From: Kryptolebias marmoratus
Lineage: Eukaryota > Chordata > Actinopteri > Cyprinodontiformes > Rivulidae
Length of the DNA: 64,000 nt
Assembly: GCF_001649575.2 (NCBI RefSeq)
Contig: NC_051438.1
Coordinates: 10,148,227-10,212,226 of the forward strand
Direction of reading: 5' to 3'
Shown here: piece by piece, positions 53,991 through 64,000 of the stretch
Layout: each line of letters opens with the position of its first letter
Numbering within the stretch: the first letter of the stretch is position 1
Notes under the pieces: generated by a model
What the model was told of the DNA's origin: nothing
The model's input: only the letters and a program-made list of their open reading frames with translations
Database searches by the model: none
Made by a program: the position numbers and the translations under genes

Positions 53991-54292
53991 TTTATTTGAA
54001 ATAGATCGTGTTACATTTTGTTTCCATTAGTCACAATAAATACGTGTATTTCACTTAGTTTATGAGACAATGGTTTTCCATCAGACATATAGTATCTGCA
54101 TGAAATAAAACCCCATCGAGGAGCTGATGAGGGTCAACGGTCCAACCATCTCATGCTCCACCTGGCACCAGTCCGTGTGTCTCATACCGAACCCGGTCGA
54201 GAGGGACTGAGCGGAATGGCAATTTTTAAGGATGTATCGTGGCACTGGTGTGGACTGCAGTCAAAACGTGAACAACAAGGTCTGCTAAAGCG
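53991..54292 (-). other. psmd10: psmd10 3' untranslated region
   Basis: The stop codon is followed on the minus strand by about 300 nt up to an AATAAA (TTTATT on plus, 53991-53996). Immediately beyond it lies a small hAT-type element at 53721-53922. Confidence 0.6.
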
Positions 54293-57200
54293 TCATCCCT
54301 CCACAATTCGACGCAGTAGGTTTCCTAAACAGCCCTTGGCGATCTGGAGCGGGGTCTTCTCCTCTTTGTTCTCAATGTAAATGCTGGCCCCGTGTTCCAC
54401 CAGCAACTTGGCTGCTTCGACGCGCTCCTCATCGCATGCAAGGTGGCTGTGAAGAGAAAGAAAAAGAGAAAACTGAAATTTTGTACGTTCAGCAAAAAAA
54501 AAAAAAAAAATTTTCCCCCTATAACCGACGTCAAACCGCGTGACTGATACCGCCGAGGAGAAGCGGGAAAAAAAAAAAAGTTCTCTGGGCACATACAGCG
54601 GCGTGTTGCCCTGCGAGTCCTGGATGTTTGTTGAGGCGCTCTGTTTGAGGAGCAGCTGGATGAGCCGGTAGTTGCCCTTGGCGGACGCCCTGTGGAGGGG
54701 CGTGGAATCCAGCTTGTCCGTAGCGTTGGGGTCTGCTCCGTTTTCCAGCAGCAACGAGGCGATCTGGAAAAAAAAAAAAAAAGGACAAGAAACCACGTCA
54801 CTCGCGGGGAATAAAAGTCAGGCCTTGGCGCTTCTCCTTTCACGGGAAAACGTTTTATCTCAACTTGTGCTTTTGGTTTCTGAAAGGAACCACTCAATCC
54901 GCACACGGTGGTGGAAAATTTAACCATTCGTGGAGAGAAGTGGCTTGCTGAAACTGGTGGAAAAAGATCTTATCGAGAGTGACTTGTTACCCATATTTAT
55001 TTGTATTTTATTCTTCGGTTGGTGTTTGAGATTGTTGTTCCACCCTCTTAAACGCAGAGAAAATCAAAAGCGTAGCATTCCTTACAGGAATACATATCAC
55101 CCACTGCTTTTCATGTCAGAGTTATAAACTAAGAAAATCTTACCTTAACAAATGATGGAGTTTTAGCCATTACGTGTGATATTGCGAGATCCGGCTCAGA
55201 GTACGTGTTTTGGATAACTCTCATCTACCACCACGCCAAGTTTTAGCTCAATATCTGGAAAACTGACAGAGTTGCAGAACATTGGTGTGTGTGCCGTGCT
55301 AGGGTTGATAAGCTGTGTCAACAATCTTAGATAAATGCACATTAATTGATTATTTCCTGAGACTTTCGATAAAATCAGGAAAAACAAACACATGCATAGA
55401 GGCAGTTACAGTTTCACCCACCTTTTGACGGTGGCCAATTAGAAAATCAAACAGTAAGTAAAAAAGATCTAATTGTTAAGATTGTGGAGGACGTAATATA
55501 TATATATATAAAAAAGCTCTTTCAAGTTATTCCCTGTGTTGTGCATTATCGTAAAGTGATGCAGAATTTCCAAATCTTCTGTACCGTTTTTAGACTCCTA
55601 AGAGTATTCTCTGCTCCACCTGAACACTTCTCAACAATTAGCAACAAATTGTTCCTTCAGAGGATGAAACTGATCCTACAACGCTTTAACAGAACACCTT
55701 CTCAGGGTGGATTTTCTACACAAACTGTTTGATTTACGTAATAAAAAGCCACACCTAGCAACAAAGCTGCTGAGAACAACAAAAGGAACTAGTGCACTGA
55801 GAAAAAACAGGTTGGATTCCTGCTGCTTCATCACACGAACCTAAAACTGCTTAGATGGCAAGATGGTGGGGGAAAAAAATAAGTAAATCCCATATTGTAT
55901 TCTTTCAATCTTCAGTGGAGAAGCCAGTCTGAAAACTGAACTGCATTAAATATTTATTATTTTGATCAAAGCTGCTTATTTTATAGTACTGCTGAAGTGA
56001 GACTTGCTTTAAATGAGTTAAATCTACATCTTTAAAATGAGTGATTTTATCAGGAAACATCCTGGTACATATTTACCCAGTTAACTGGAGGATATCCAGG
56101 TTTCATGTCTCCTGCTAAAAGGCGTGCGATCACGTAATTACCTGTGTCTGGGTTCCTTTATTTGTCTGTTAGCAAAAATATCTCATGAACCACTGGATGA
56201 ACTTAGATGAAACTCTCAGAAAGTAAGAAGTGGATATGAATCTACAACTGATTCCCTTTTCGAGTCAAAACCATTCAAGACGGCCACCACAGTGAATTGA
56301 CCTAGTCAAACATAAAAAATGGCTCCAACTCAGTCAGTTTTACCGATACGGAGCTAAAATTTAGTGAGGAAGCAGCCGAGAGTCATTTGCAACGCATACT
56401 TTGAGCGCTAACAGATCACATGAGATCAAGCAAGGTGGCGGGCAATGTGCATTCCTTCAAGGAATGCTAGTTTCATTAAATTAGTAAAAGCTTGTTTTGA
56501 CAACATATTTGCCTGAAGGACCTGGAATCTTCCGTTTCTAAATTCAAGTAAAACAACAAAAAAAAACCACAAACAATAATTATTTTTGTCCCTAAAGAAA
56601 CAAATCTCATTGGAACCCTGGATCTCATTCTCAAGGGAAACCAGTTTCAAGCAAACAAACGAGATAAAAATATAGTTACAAACAAATACAGTCAGTACAG
56701 TTCAACATGTAATTCTATTAAAGGATCAGATAAAAGCAGAATAGAAAACTAAAAACAAGAACAAGTATCCAGTGATGCTGGTTTTTGTTCCCAGAAGAAC
56801 TTCAAATTCCTTAAGTGGAGTTAGGTTACACGTTTCCGGGTCCTGTTGCAGCCCGTTTTGTCTAAGCTTTCTTCATACCAAAAGAATGCTAAAATGATGA
56901 CAAAATGTGAGTGTATGTTATAGGTCTCAACAGGGAGAAGCCAAAGGTAACAAAAAGATGATCAGGTTGAATGGTCTCCCTCCTCGGCTTCCCTCTGGAG
57001 TTCCGGGAACCTGACAATTAGATTAATAACGTCCGTGAGTGACGAAGCGGACTTTCATCTCCTTTCTCAAACTTCAACTGAGGAGACGGACGATGGAGGG
57101 CGCTACTCACTCCAGAGTCCGGACGAAACAGTGACTTGACTTTGTTCCCAAAACTTACTGTTACAGTCCTTCACTAATAACTTAGAAGTTCTGTATCGAT

Positions 57201-59380
57201 TTATAATTTCTTGGCTTTGTAATAAATACACAGGGAACGAACTCTCACTATAGAGTGTATCATGTAGGCTGTGGCTGCTTTGTTTATCTGACATGTAGGA
57301 AGAACTATAAATATGTTGGCAGAAAGCCACGGATAAATTTGTAAAATCAACTTAAACCAAAGCAAAAGCCTGCATGTGGACAACCTGCTGACCTGAGAGT
57401 ACAGAGTGCAGTGGTGATCAAGGGGTTAATGGGGAAATGAAAACTGTTTTGAAACTAATAAAAAAAAAATCAAAAGAAAGTCATAAAAGGTGCTTGTTTC
57501 CAGTTTCTCATTTGAATAAATTTACACTAATTTAAAATTAATAATCAAAGATTGAAAAAAAAAAACCATGCAGGTTCGACAGCGGCTGGCCGTCTGCTGC
57601 TGCTGGACCGACACTGGCCGCCTCTAATTGTCCAGATGGGAAACTCCTTGAAATGTGGGGCTCCAGTTTCCCACAGATTCACTCTAAACCCAAAAAAACC
57701 CCTGATACTCTTTAAACCGATACTCTTGTTAACGAAACTTGCTTCTTCTTCTTCTGCTTCCATTTTGATTGATAAAACCCGACAGTAACTTCCGCTGTCC
57801 TGCAGCGGTCTGCCACAACTGGCCCCGCCTCCTCCTACGTCACCAACAAAGGAGGTAACCCCGCCCACACAATCAGCCCACTTCCGGATTCTGACACAAA
57901 AACTCTAAAAACAAGTCATTAATGTTTGAAATCAGACAAATGGACCACTGGGGGGGGGGGGGTGTTTCATGATGACGTTGAACTAAAGGAAAAACGCAAA
58001 AACTCATTTTTATGTTTTATTTCATTTCCCCTTTAACTGAATGCAGCGGACAGAGTCATTTATTACCCTGTCCCGCCACTGGGTGGCAGTAGGTAGCGCA
58101 AAAATTATATAATAATAACAATTGAATAATAATAAAATGGTTAAGCAAAGACAATAGAATTAATGATGAATGCAACAAGCGGGGATATCAGGATGTAAAA
58201 ATAAACCATGGTTAAATATTTGAAAAGAAACTCTGAAACAGACCCTGGACAACAGTCTAACTCAGAGAGAGCTTAGTAGAGATTTTAAAAAAAAGGCAAA
58301 AACATTGAGCTTCAGATGAAATTGCAATTTTACTTTCACTGGGGATCAAGACTGAGGTGTAAAGCTGAGCTTTTATAATCTACTTTTGGACTCTTTTTAC
58401 TTTACAGCCGTCAGCGACTTCCATGTTTTGGCAAACCAGAGCTCCCATTTTTCTCAACATACTAACGTGATCTGTGCTCTACAAGCACGCCTGCTAAAAA
58501 CTCTACGAATGGAGACAAAGAGAGCCATTGAGGAAGAGCATGCCTTCCTTCGATTGCTGCTAGGATGTCGTCTTCGTTAAAACGGATCTTAGAGCGAGTG
58601 CAAAACAAACTGAGGAACAAGCTGGGTTCGAGCCCAGCCACACCTCAACCCAGAGCAGGACTAAGTGGAAGGGGTGGATGGATGAATGGATGAACGGATG
58701 AATAGACAGATGGAATGTGATGTGGTCTCTGTAGCTGCCACTGCAAGCGGGAAACACTACCTCATATCTGTCTTTGGAGGCGGCATAGTGCAGCGGGGTG
58801 CACCCATTTTGGTTGACCGAGTTGAGCTGAGCTCCTTTGCATATCAGAGCTCTCACGATGTCTTCTCGACCTGCAGAGGCAGCAATGTGCAGAGGAGCCC
58901 AGGAGGCCTGGGGAGTGAAGGACACACCACACACGCTCTTAGCAATACCCTGAAATAACATTTACCTCATCACGTTAAACGTGAGGTGTCACTTTCAGAT
59001 GATGGAGTGCATCACCTCTTATCAAAGATCCTTTATTGCTCTGCAAAGCTGTTAAATTTAAAAAAGAAACTAACAATGAACAAACATACATCATCTTGGA
59101 GATTCACGTCAACTCCTAATTCGAGCAGAAACGTCACGATGTCGGTGTGGCCAGCTGAACAGGCCCAGTGCAGAGCGGTTCTGCCGTCCTGAAAACGTAT
59201 ATTATTTTCAGCAGGGACTCGTGAAAAATGATTGCTGGTTTCGCTGTGTCACTATAACACTCTTACCTGGTCCGTTTTGCAGGCAAGCGTTTTATCAGAC
59301 AAAACACACTGTTTTAGTTTCTCGTACTGCCCGCTGTATGCTAAGTTGCAGACCTCCACATTCGACACAGAACCCTCCAT
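54293..59380 (-). CDS. psmd10: 26S proteasome non-ATPase subunit 10 (gankyrin), complete, 5 coding exons
   Basis: Gankyrin is an ankyrin-repeat chaperone for assembly of the 19S regulatory particle. It binds the C-terminus of the PSMC4 ATPase, and RB1, CDK4 and MDM2. Exons: 59380-59267, 59188-59090, 58907-58761, 54763-54597, 54446-54293. The total is 681 nt, 226 aa, the same length as human. The N-terminus MEGSVSNVEVCNLAYSGQ matches human MEGCVSNLMVCNLAYSG. Ankyrin signatures include RTALHWACSAGHTDIV, WAPLHIAASAGREDIV, NGCTPLHYAASKDRYE, STPLHRASAKGNYRLI and NTPLHLACDEERVE. The RB-binding LxCxE (LACDE, 178-182) is intact. Intron 3 (54764-58760) is about 4 kb and repeat-rich. The gene appears functional. 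Confidence 0.96.
55150..55330 (-). repeat. Dispersed repeat family, copy C (partial)
   Basis: Contains ACTCTCATCTACCACCACGC, TTTTAGCTCAATATCTGG and AAAACTGACAGAGTTGCAG in the same order as copy B. Lies in psmd10 intron 3. Confidence 0.5.
56150..56440 (+). repeat. Dispersed repeat family, copy D
   Basis: Reads TTAGCAAAAATATCTCATG, GATGAAACTCTCAGAAAGTA, AATGGCTCCAACTCAGTCAG, GATACGGAGCTAAAATTTAG, CATACTTTGAGCGCTAAC. This is the best single example of the unit in the window. Lies in psmd10 intron 3. Confidence 0.6.
58600..58720 (+). repeat. SINE-like sequence with tRNA B-box and (GGAT)n tail
   Basis: GGTTCGAGCCC at about 58626 matches the RNA polymerase III B-box. It is followed by a GGATGGATGAATGGATGAAC tail. 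No tRNA cloverleaf or A-box was found, so this is a fragment. It lies in psmd10 intron 3, just downstream of exon 3. Confidence 0.4.
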
Positions 59381-59875
59381 GGGTGAATTTTTATCACCGT
59401 TTGGGTAAAACTTGTAGGAAACTTGTGATGAATTTGAAATTGCTGCGTTCAAAACACAGGCGCAATGACTCAGGAAATTATGATCTCTACTTCCGCATGG
59501 GTCGATGCTGTTCTCTTCAAAGTAAAATACCAGGTCTGCGCTCACAAGACAGACAAGGCATATCTACGCATGAAGTAAGAATATATTAATTTTATATTTA
59601 ATGTACTACATATATTACTGTAAAAGTGTCTATAAAATGCATTATAAAATACAAAAAATCTGACAATAAAGTTTAATTGGGTTTGAACGAAACTAGAAAC
59701 GTTTTATTTTGAAAGGTGCGCATTTTGCCCGGAAGAAGTAAAATATGCTCCAAGATGGATGCGTTGTTTGCTAAATGAAGAAGAAAAAAAGCGTCAACTT
59801 TGAATCCTTATACCTAATTCTTCACAATTTTGTCTATTATTTTTGGTTTCGTTTGTTGTTTTAATAGTTGTACAC
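59381..59875. promoter_or_regulatory. Putative bidirectional promoter between psmd10 and nxt2
   Basis: Only 495 bp separate the two initiator ATGs of divergent genes. Visible sites are an ETS-type CCGGAAG at 59729-59735, a YY1-like CCAAGATGG at 59750-59758 close to the nxt2 start, a CTTCCGC (ETS on minus) near 59492, and an AP-1/MARE-like TGACTCA at 59466-59472, about 90 nt upstream of the psmd10 ATG. No TATA box stands out. The functional call is inferred from spacing and motifs. Confidence 0.6.
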
Positions 59876-62800
59876 ATGGCAAGCACGTTGGTAAGTTCAA
59901 CACCGTTTATGTTTTTATTCAAACAGCTCGCAGTCACACGTGTCGTTGTTGCTGTTTTTAGCAGTTAAATATAGTAAGTTAAAGTTAAAAATTGTTATGT
60001 TTTACACAGTTTAGATAAGGTGTTTATTACGTGTCTGTCACTTCAGGATTTCAGGACCCATGTCGACCAGTCGTGCCGATATTCTGAAGAGTTTGTCAAC
60101 ATTTACTATGATTGCATGGATAAGAAAAGGAGGGTGAGTTTTGTCCTCCAAATCTTTCTGTTGAAACACAAAAAACTGTATTGTTTGTTTTTACAAAGAT
60201 TTATGAATGCATCAGGATGAACTAGAGGGGAATAAGCTTACTTAACCATGTAAATTAACCTGCTGTTACACAGTTTTATCACCAGGGAGCAGTGACTTAT
60301 AACCCACATCTTAATTACAGTTCTGTTGTTGTTTTGTTAAAGACATATTTGATGTTATTTAAAATTCAAATGTAGAAGACTTGATATATGTAATTCAGTC
60401 GTTTATGTTTTCTGTTATTTTTCAAAAGTGGACAACCAACCTCAATCATCAAACATGTTAAATGAGGTTGAAATGGCCTTTGCTTGATGTCATCGGGTGT
60501 CCAAATTTGTAAAAAAAAAAAAAAGATTAAAGTTCAGTTAGTTCATTAAGTTTATTTACAAATAAATTCCTAACATTACATATCTGCCTTTCATGCCAAA
60601 ACAGACTAAAATCATCTCATGTTGAGAAATGATGGCATTGAAGCCGTTTTGGACAAACCTTGAAAACAACGATATGTTCGATGTCATGCAGTGTTGTGAG
60701 ATGTCACACTCGGAGTATGTGTTGGGAATGACACTCAGCTATAATCACACCAAATTCTTGGTGAATATCTGTAAAACTGGATGAGCCATTTGTTGTATTT
60801 GCTAAGGTTGCTTCGCTGTGGATCTGGAATGTCAACTCCACTGTTGTAGACGAAAGTCCAGGGATTTCTTTCTAAACGCTTCTTCGTGTCCACTCAGTGG
60901 CTCACAAAATGTTTTGCCAACGCGACGGACAAATGATCACACAAAGAGAAAAACGTCATCGCCCTTTCGTTTCCTCTGGTGGGGAATAGTAAATATGTAC
61001 AAAAACAATATGATTAGCAAAACGTTTTGTTTCCTTTTAAAATGAACAAATGATTTACCGTTTACAGTTTTCATTTTAAAAATAGCTACTTAGACAACTT
61101 CAGGAGTCGCCACATCGAGTCGTCCTCCTCCATCTAAGTCTGTCTTCTGTCTAAAAATAAATATCCAAAATTTTAAATGACTAAATATCCTAACATAACA
61201 TTACACTCTATTAAAATTAAAGCCATTCTTTGGTTTGAATTTTTATTTCTCCCTGGTTTTTATCCTGGATGTATATATTTGTTTGTTTCCTTCTTAATTT
61301 TTGTTTCCCTTTTTCTGCGTCTTCAAGCATATTTATTTCTGTATTTCCTTTTGACATTCTTGTTTCAATTTTACATTTCTCTTTGCATTTCCTCTTCATT
61401 AAACAGTAAGGGTTTGTTTTTACGGGCATGGTTCTTACCGGCTGCTTATTTACCTCTAGTTGGTTGCTCCAAAAATTTCAAGAAAATAAGCAGTTTCAGG
61501 TGCAGTCTCACTGAACTCTTAGTGTTTGCAACACAGCAACCAGCGAGCTGTGCGGTTGCATTTCGTGCATTCAGTTTTTGAAATTAATCACTGCCTATTT
61601 AAGTGTGCACGGCTTGCAAAATCATAATTTAGACCATGCCATTTTGTTGTTGAAATGTTCTATCCGCCTTGACTTGTTTTGTACCTGCCACCTTGGCAGC
61701 CATTTATGATTTATTCTACTTGAAGTACATTGTTGACATAAAATTTGGACCCGTTTTTTAAATCATCTGCATGATTAGACCTGGATGCTCAAGGTGGCAG
61801 CCCTCGGGTGGTTTTTCAGGGAGGAGATGCAGCTCGAGTGCGCTAAAGTTACAGAAACTAAACTGAGACCAGTTTGAGGTGCCTGTGACAAATCTATTTG
61901 AAGAGGAAAAAAAAAATTTGAACACGTCCAAAATTCAAGTGACAAGACCGCAGACCACTGCGACACACGCGTGGAAATTGAGAACCGTCACAAACGTCGG
62001 GAGACATTTTGAAAACTCCCTCGTCAATGTGAATCGCGCTGTCGTTGGTTCAGGCATGACTGTGGGCTGGTTGGAATGCTCTCACAGGCCAGATACGGCC
62101 CAGTGGCCATGAGTTGAGGAACACAGGTTTGAACCAAATGTCTTTAACTAGAATGTACATGCAGTAAAACAGAGCAGTCTTGCTCTGATTTGCAACATTT
62201 CGCAAAGTGTTGCCTGTTTACCATTTCTTGGCACCACTTTAATTCAAATTTAAAGGAAAAAGGTGCTGTAAATCTTGTAATGTTTTTTATATATATATAT
62301 ATATATTTGTATTTTGGAGAGGGACCGTCGAGCATGTTTTTTGATGTTTTGATGGTTTATTTGTTTTTCTGATTGATTCTTTTGCTTCAGAACTTGACCC
62401 GGCTCTACCTGGACAAGGCGACCTTGGTGTGGAACGGGACGGCGGTGTCAGGACAGGATGCGCTGAGCGAGTTTTTTGAGTCGCTGCCATCGAGCGAGTT
62501 CCAGGTTCAAACGCTGGACTGTCAGCCGGTTCACGGTCAGTGAGGCAACATGAAACACTTCCAATCATCACTCAAAGACAACTTTGTTATTTAGGGCGTT
62601 GAAATGTCAAACACATTGGAAAATATTCAAGTTTTAAACTACTTACACAATGTTTTAATACCTTTTTAATGAAATTGAGCTTCCTCTGCCTCATTTTTAT
62701 TACCTTTCACTCCCAGAACATGCAACCCAAGGCCAGACTGCTTTGCTGGTGGTGACTGGCGGCTTAGTCAAGTTTGAAGGCAACAAGCAGCGTTTCTTCA

Positions 62801-62901
62801 ACCAGAATTTTCTCCTCACGGCTCAGGCTTCGCCCAACAACGACCAGCCTGTCTGGAAGATCGCAAGTGACTGTTTCCGATTTCAGGACTGGAACAGCTG
62901 A
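59876..62901 (+). CDS. nxt2: NTF2-related export protein, NXT2-like, complete, 4 exons
   Basis: The small NTF2-fold partner of NXF1 in nuclear mRNA export. Exons: 59876-59890, 60047-60133, 62391-62535, 62717-62901. The total is 432 nt, 143 aa. The first exon codes only MASTL. The rest is one NTF2-like domain: [77 protein letters not shown], and the end [27 protein letters not shown] and FVNIYY favour NXT2 over NXT1, whereas the [10 protein letters not shown] segment is NXT1-like. The paralogue call is therefore slightly uncertain. It lies head-to-head with psmd10. Intron 2 (60134-62390) contains repeats. Confidence 0.93.
60610..60905 (-). repeat. Dispersed repeat family, copy E
   Basis: Reads GGAATGACACTCAGCTATAA, ACACCAAATTCTTGGTGAAT, ATCTGTAAAACTGGATGAGC and ends CTCAGTGGCTCACAAAATGT, antiparallel to copy D. 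Lies in nxt2 intron 2. Confidence 0.5.
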
Positions 62902-63031
62902 GGTTGCCCTCGCCTTTGTCACTGTTGGCTTGAATTCTTAACAGCAATTATCTTGTGGCATTTGTATCTTTATGTTGTGTTTTTACTTTCTTGAAACATT
63001 TTATAGTGAAAGCAGTTTTTTGAATTTGCAA

Positions 63032-63037
63032 ATTAAA
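63032..63037 (+). other. nxt2: Candidate nxt2 poly(A) signal ATTAAA
   Basis: An ATTAAA hexamer about 130 nt after the nxt2 stop is the first plausible signal on the plus strand. No canonical AATAAA is closer. Confidence 0.45.
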
Positions 63038-63419
63038 ATTTTCAAACACTTCAGCTGCGCTGTGGGCTCGAAGACGCGATTAAGAGCATTTTGTTCACGA
63101 TTTCTGTTTCCTGGTGCGCTTATTTATTCTCTCCCCAGAATTATTTGGGCGCTGACAGAATTTGGGTAAACATATAGTTATATTTACATCCTGATTATTG
63201 GTTAAACCTGTCGGAGACATTTACATTAAAAGGACGAGTTAAGAACTACAAACTGTTTTATTTGTACATCTCTTCTGTCTAGAGGCTCAGGTTTGTTAGA
63301 CAAATACACACAAGACAAGCTACATTTGTAACTGTTTGAGAAGAAACCAGTGGTAGCTAAAGATTGTTTCCTCATATGTCATTTTTTTCTTTTCTTTTAA
63401 CTATATTTTAGTCTTTAAT

Positions 63420-64000
63420 ACCAATTCCAAAAAGTTGGATTTGTGTCAAATGTAAACAAAAACAGAATGAAATGATTTGCAAATTCCATAAACCAGCATT
63501 TTACTCACAATGAAACATAATAAAGAAATGTTTAAATAATGAAGTTGTACAATTTTTAGAAAAAGAAATGTGATTTTGAATTTAAAGGCAGCAGCACATC
63601 TCAGAATAGTTGTTCCAGGGTCATGTTTCCCTCTGTGAAGCATCACATCTTCTTTTAACATCTGTGAACTGAGGAGAGCAGCAGTTTTAGAGGGAATGTT
63701 GACCCATTCTTGCCTGATAGAGGATTCTAGCTGTTTGACAGTTCCAGGTCTTTGCTGGATTTTTTTGATTCATGATGCATCAAATGGTGAGAGGTCAGGA
63801 CTGCAGGCAGGTCAGTTCAGCTCCTGGACTCCTCTACTACGAATCCCTGCTGCTGGAATGGAGGCAGCCTGTGGTTTTACATTGTCTTGCTGAAATATGT
63901 AAAACCTTTCTTGAAAAAGAATAGAGCACACATTGTTCTAAAACCTGGATATACATTTCTGCATTCATGGTGCTTTTCCAGATGTGTAAGCGGTCCATAC
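63420..64000 (-). mobile_element. Tc1/mariner-type transposase remnant, cut by window end
   Basis: On the minus strand near 63,855-63,900 the frame reads FQQDNVKPQAA, like the FQQDN.KPH motif around the second catalytic aspartate of Tc1-type transposases. The surrounding text resembles an abundant fish repeat. It is frameshifted and contains stops. The left boundary is approximate and the right end lies outside the window. Confidence 0.6.

Noticed and set aside
58600..58720. tRNA gene
   Set aside because: Only a B-box-like GGTTCGAGCC is present. No A-box, acceptor stem or cloverleaf.

Overview
The window is vertebrate nuclear DNA, almost certainly from a ray-finned (teleost, probably percomorph) fish. 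The genes are split by GT-AG introns. The encoded proteins are clear orthologues of human STAG2, XIAP, PSMD10 and NXT2. The spacer DNA is full of fish-type interspersed repeats: Tc1/mariner, hAT, small inverted-repeat elements, LINE fragments, and microsatellites. There is one assembly gap, of 206 N at 3460-3665. No prokaryotic operon, CRISPR array, rRNA or convincing tRNA gene was seen.

Layout. 1-17,070 is a gene-poor intergenic region. It holds a truncated LINE 3' end, a complete but dead Tc1/mariner element (5362-7236, TA duplications), a nested SINE-like insertion, a first copy of a small TIR element, and degenerate AGCTAGC-type repeats. 17,071-40,300 is stag2 on the minus strand: 33 coding exons, 1271 codons plus stop, plus a non-coding first exon. 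40,540-41,380 is an L2-like LINE remnant. 41,850-46,800 is xiap on the minus strand: 7 coding exons, 462 aa, BIR1-BIR2-BIR3-UBA-RING. 47,140-51,600 is an old Tc1-type remnant split by a 3657-bp hAT transposon with a perfect 8-bp target duplication. 52,040-53,930 holds two small inverted-repeat elements. 53,991-59,380 is psmd10 (gankyrin) on the minus strand: 5 coding exons, 226 aa. 59,876-63,037 is nxt2 on the plus strand: 4 exons, 143 aa. It lies head-to-head with psmd10 across a 495-bp putative bidirectional promoter. 63,420-64,000 is another Tc1/mariner-type remnant, cut by the window end.

The four genes are housekeeping loci without a common pathway: cohesin-mediated chromosome organisation (stag2), apoptosis inhibition and ubiquitin ligation (xiap), 19S proteasome assembly (psmd10) and mRNA export (nxt2). 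stag2-xiap adjacency is conserved with human Xq25. psmd10 and nxt2 map elsewhere on human X (Xq22-q23, from general knowledge).

Exon boundaries were placed by hand from splice consensus, reading frame and remembered human protein sequences. Each exon length was checked against its codon count. I see no new biochemical system. The most notable unexplained structures are the internally deleted hAT element nested in a Tc1 relic, a 38-bp perfect palindrome inside a 514-bp TIR element in stag2 intron 7, and a recurrent dispersed repeat family.
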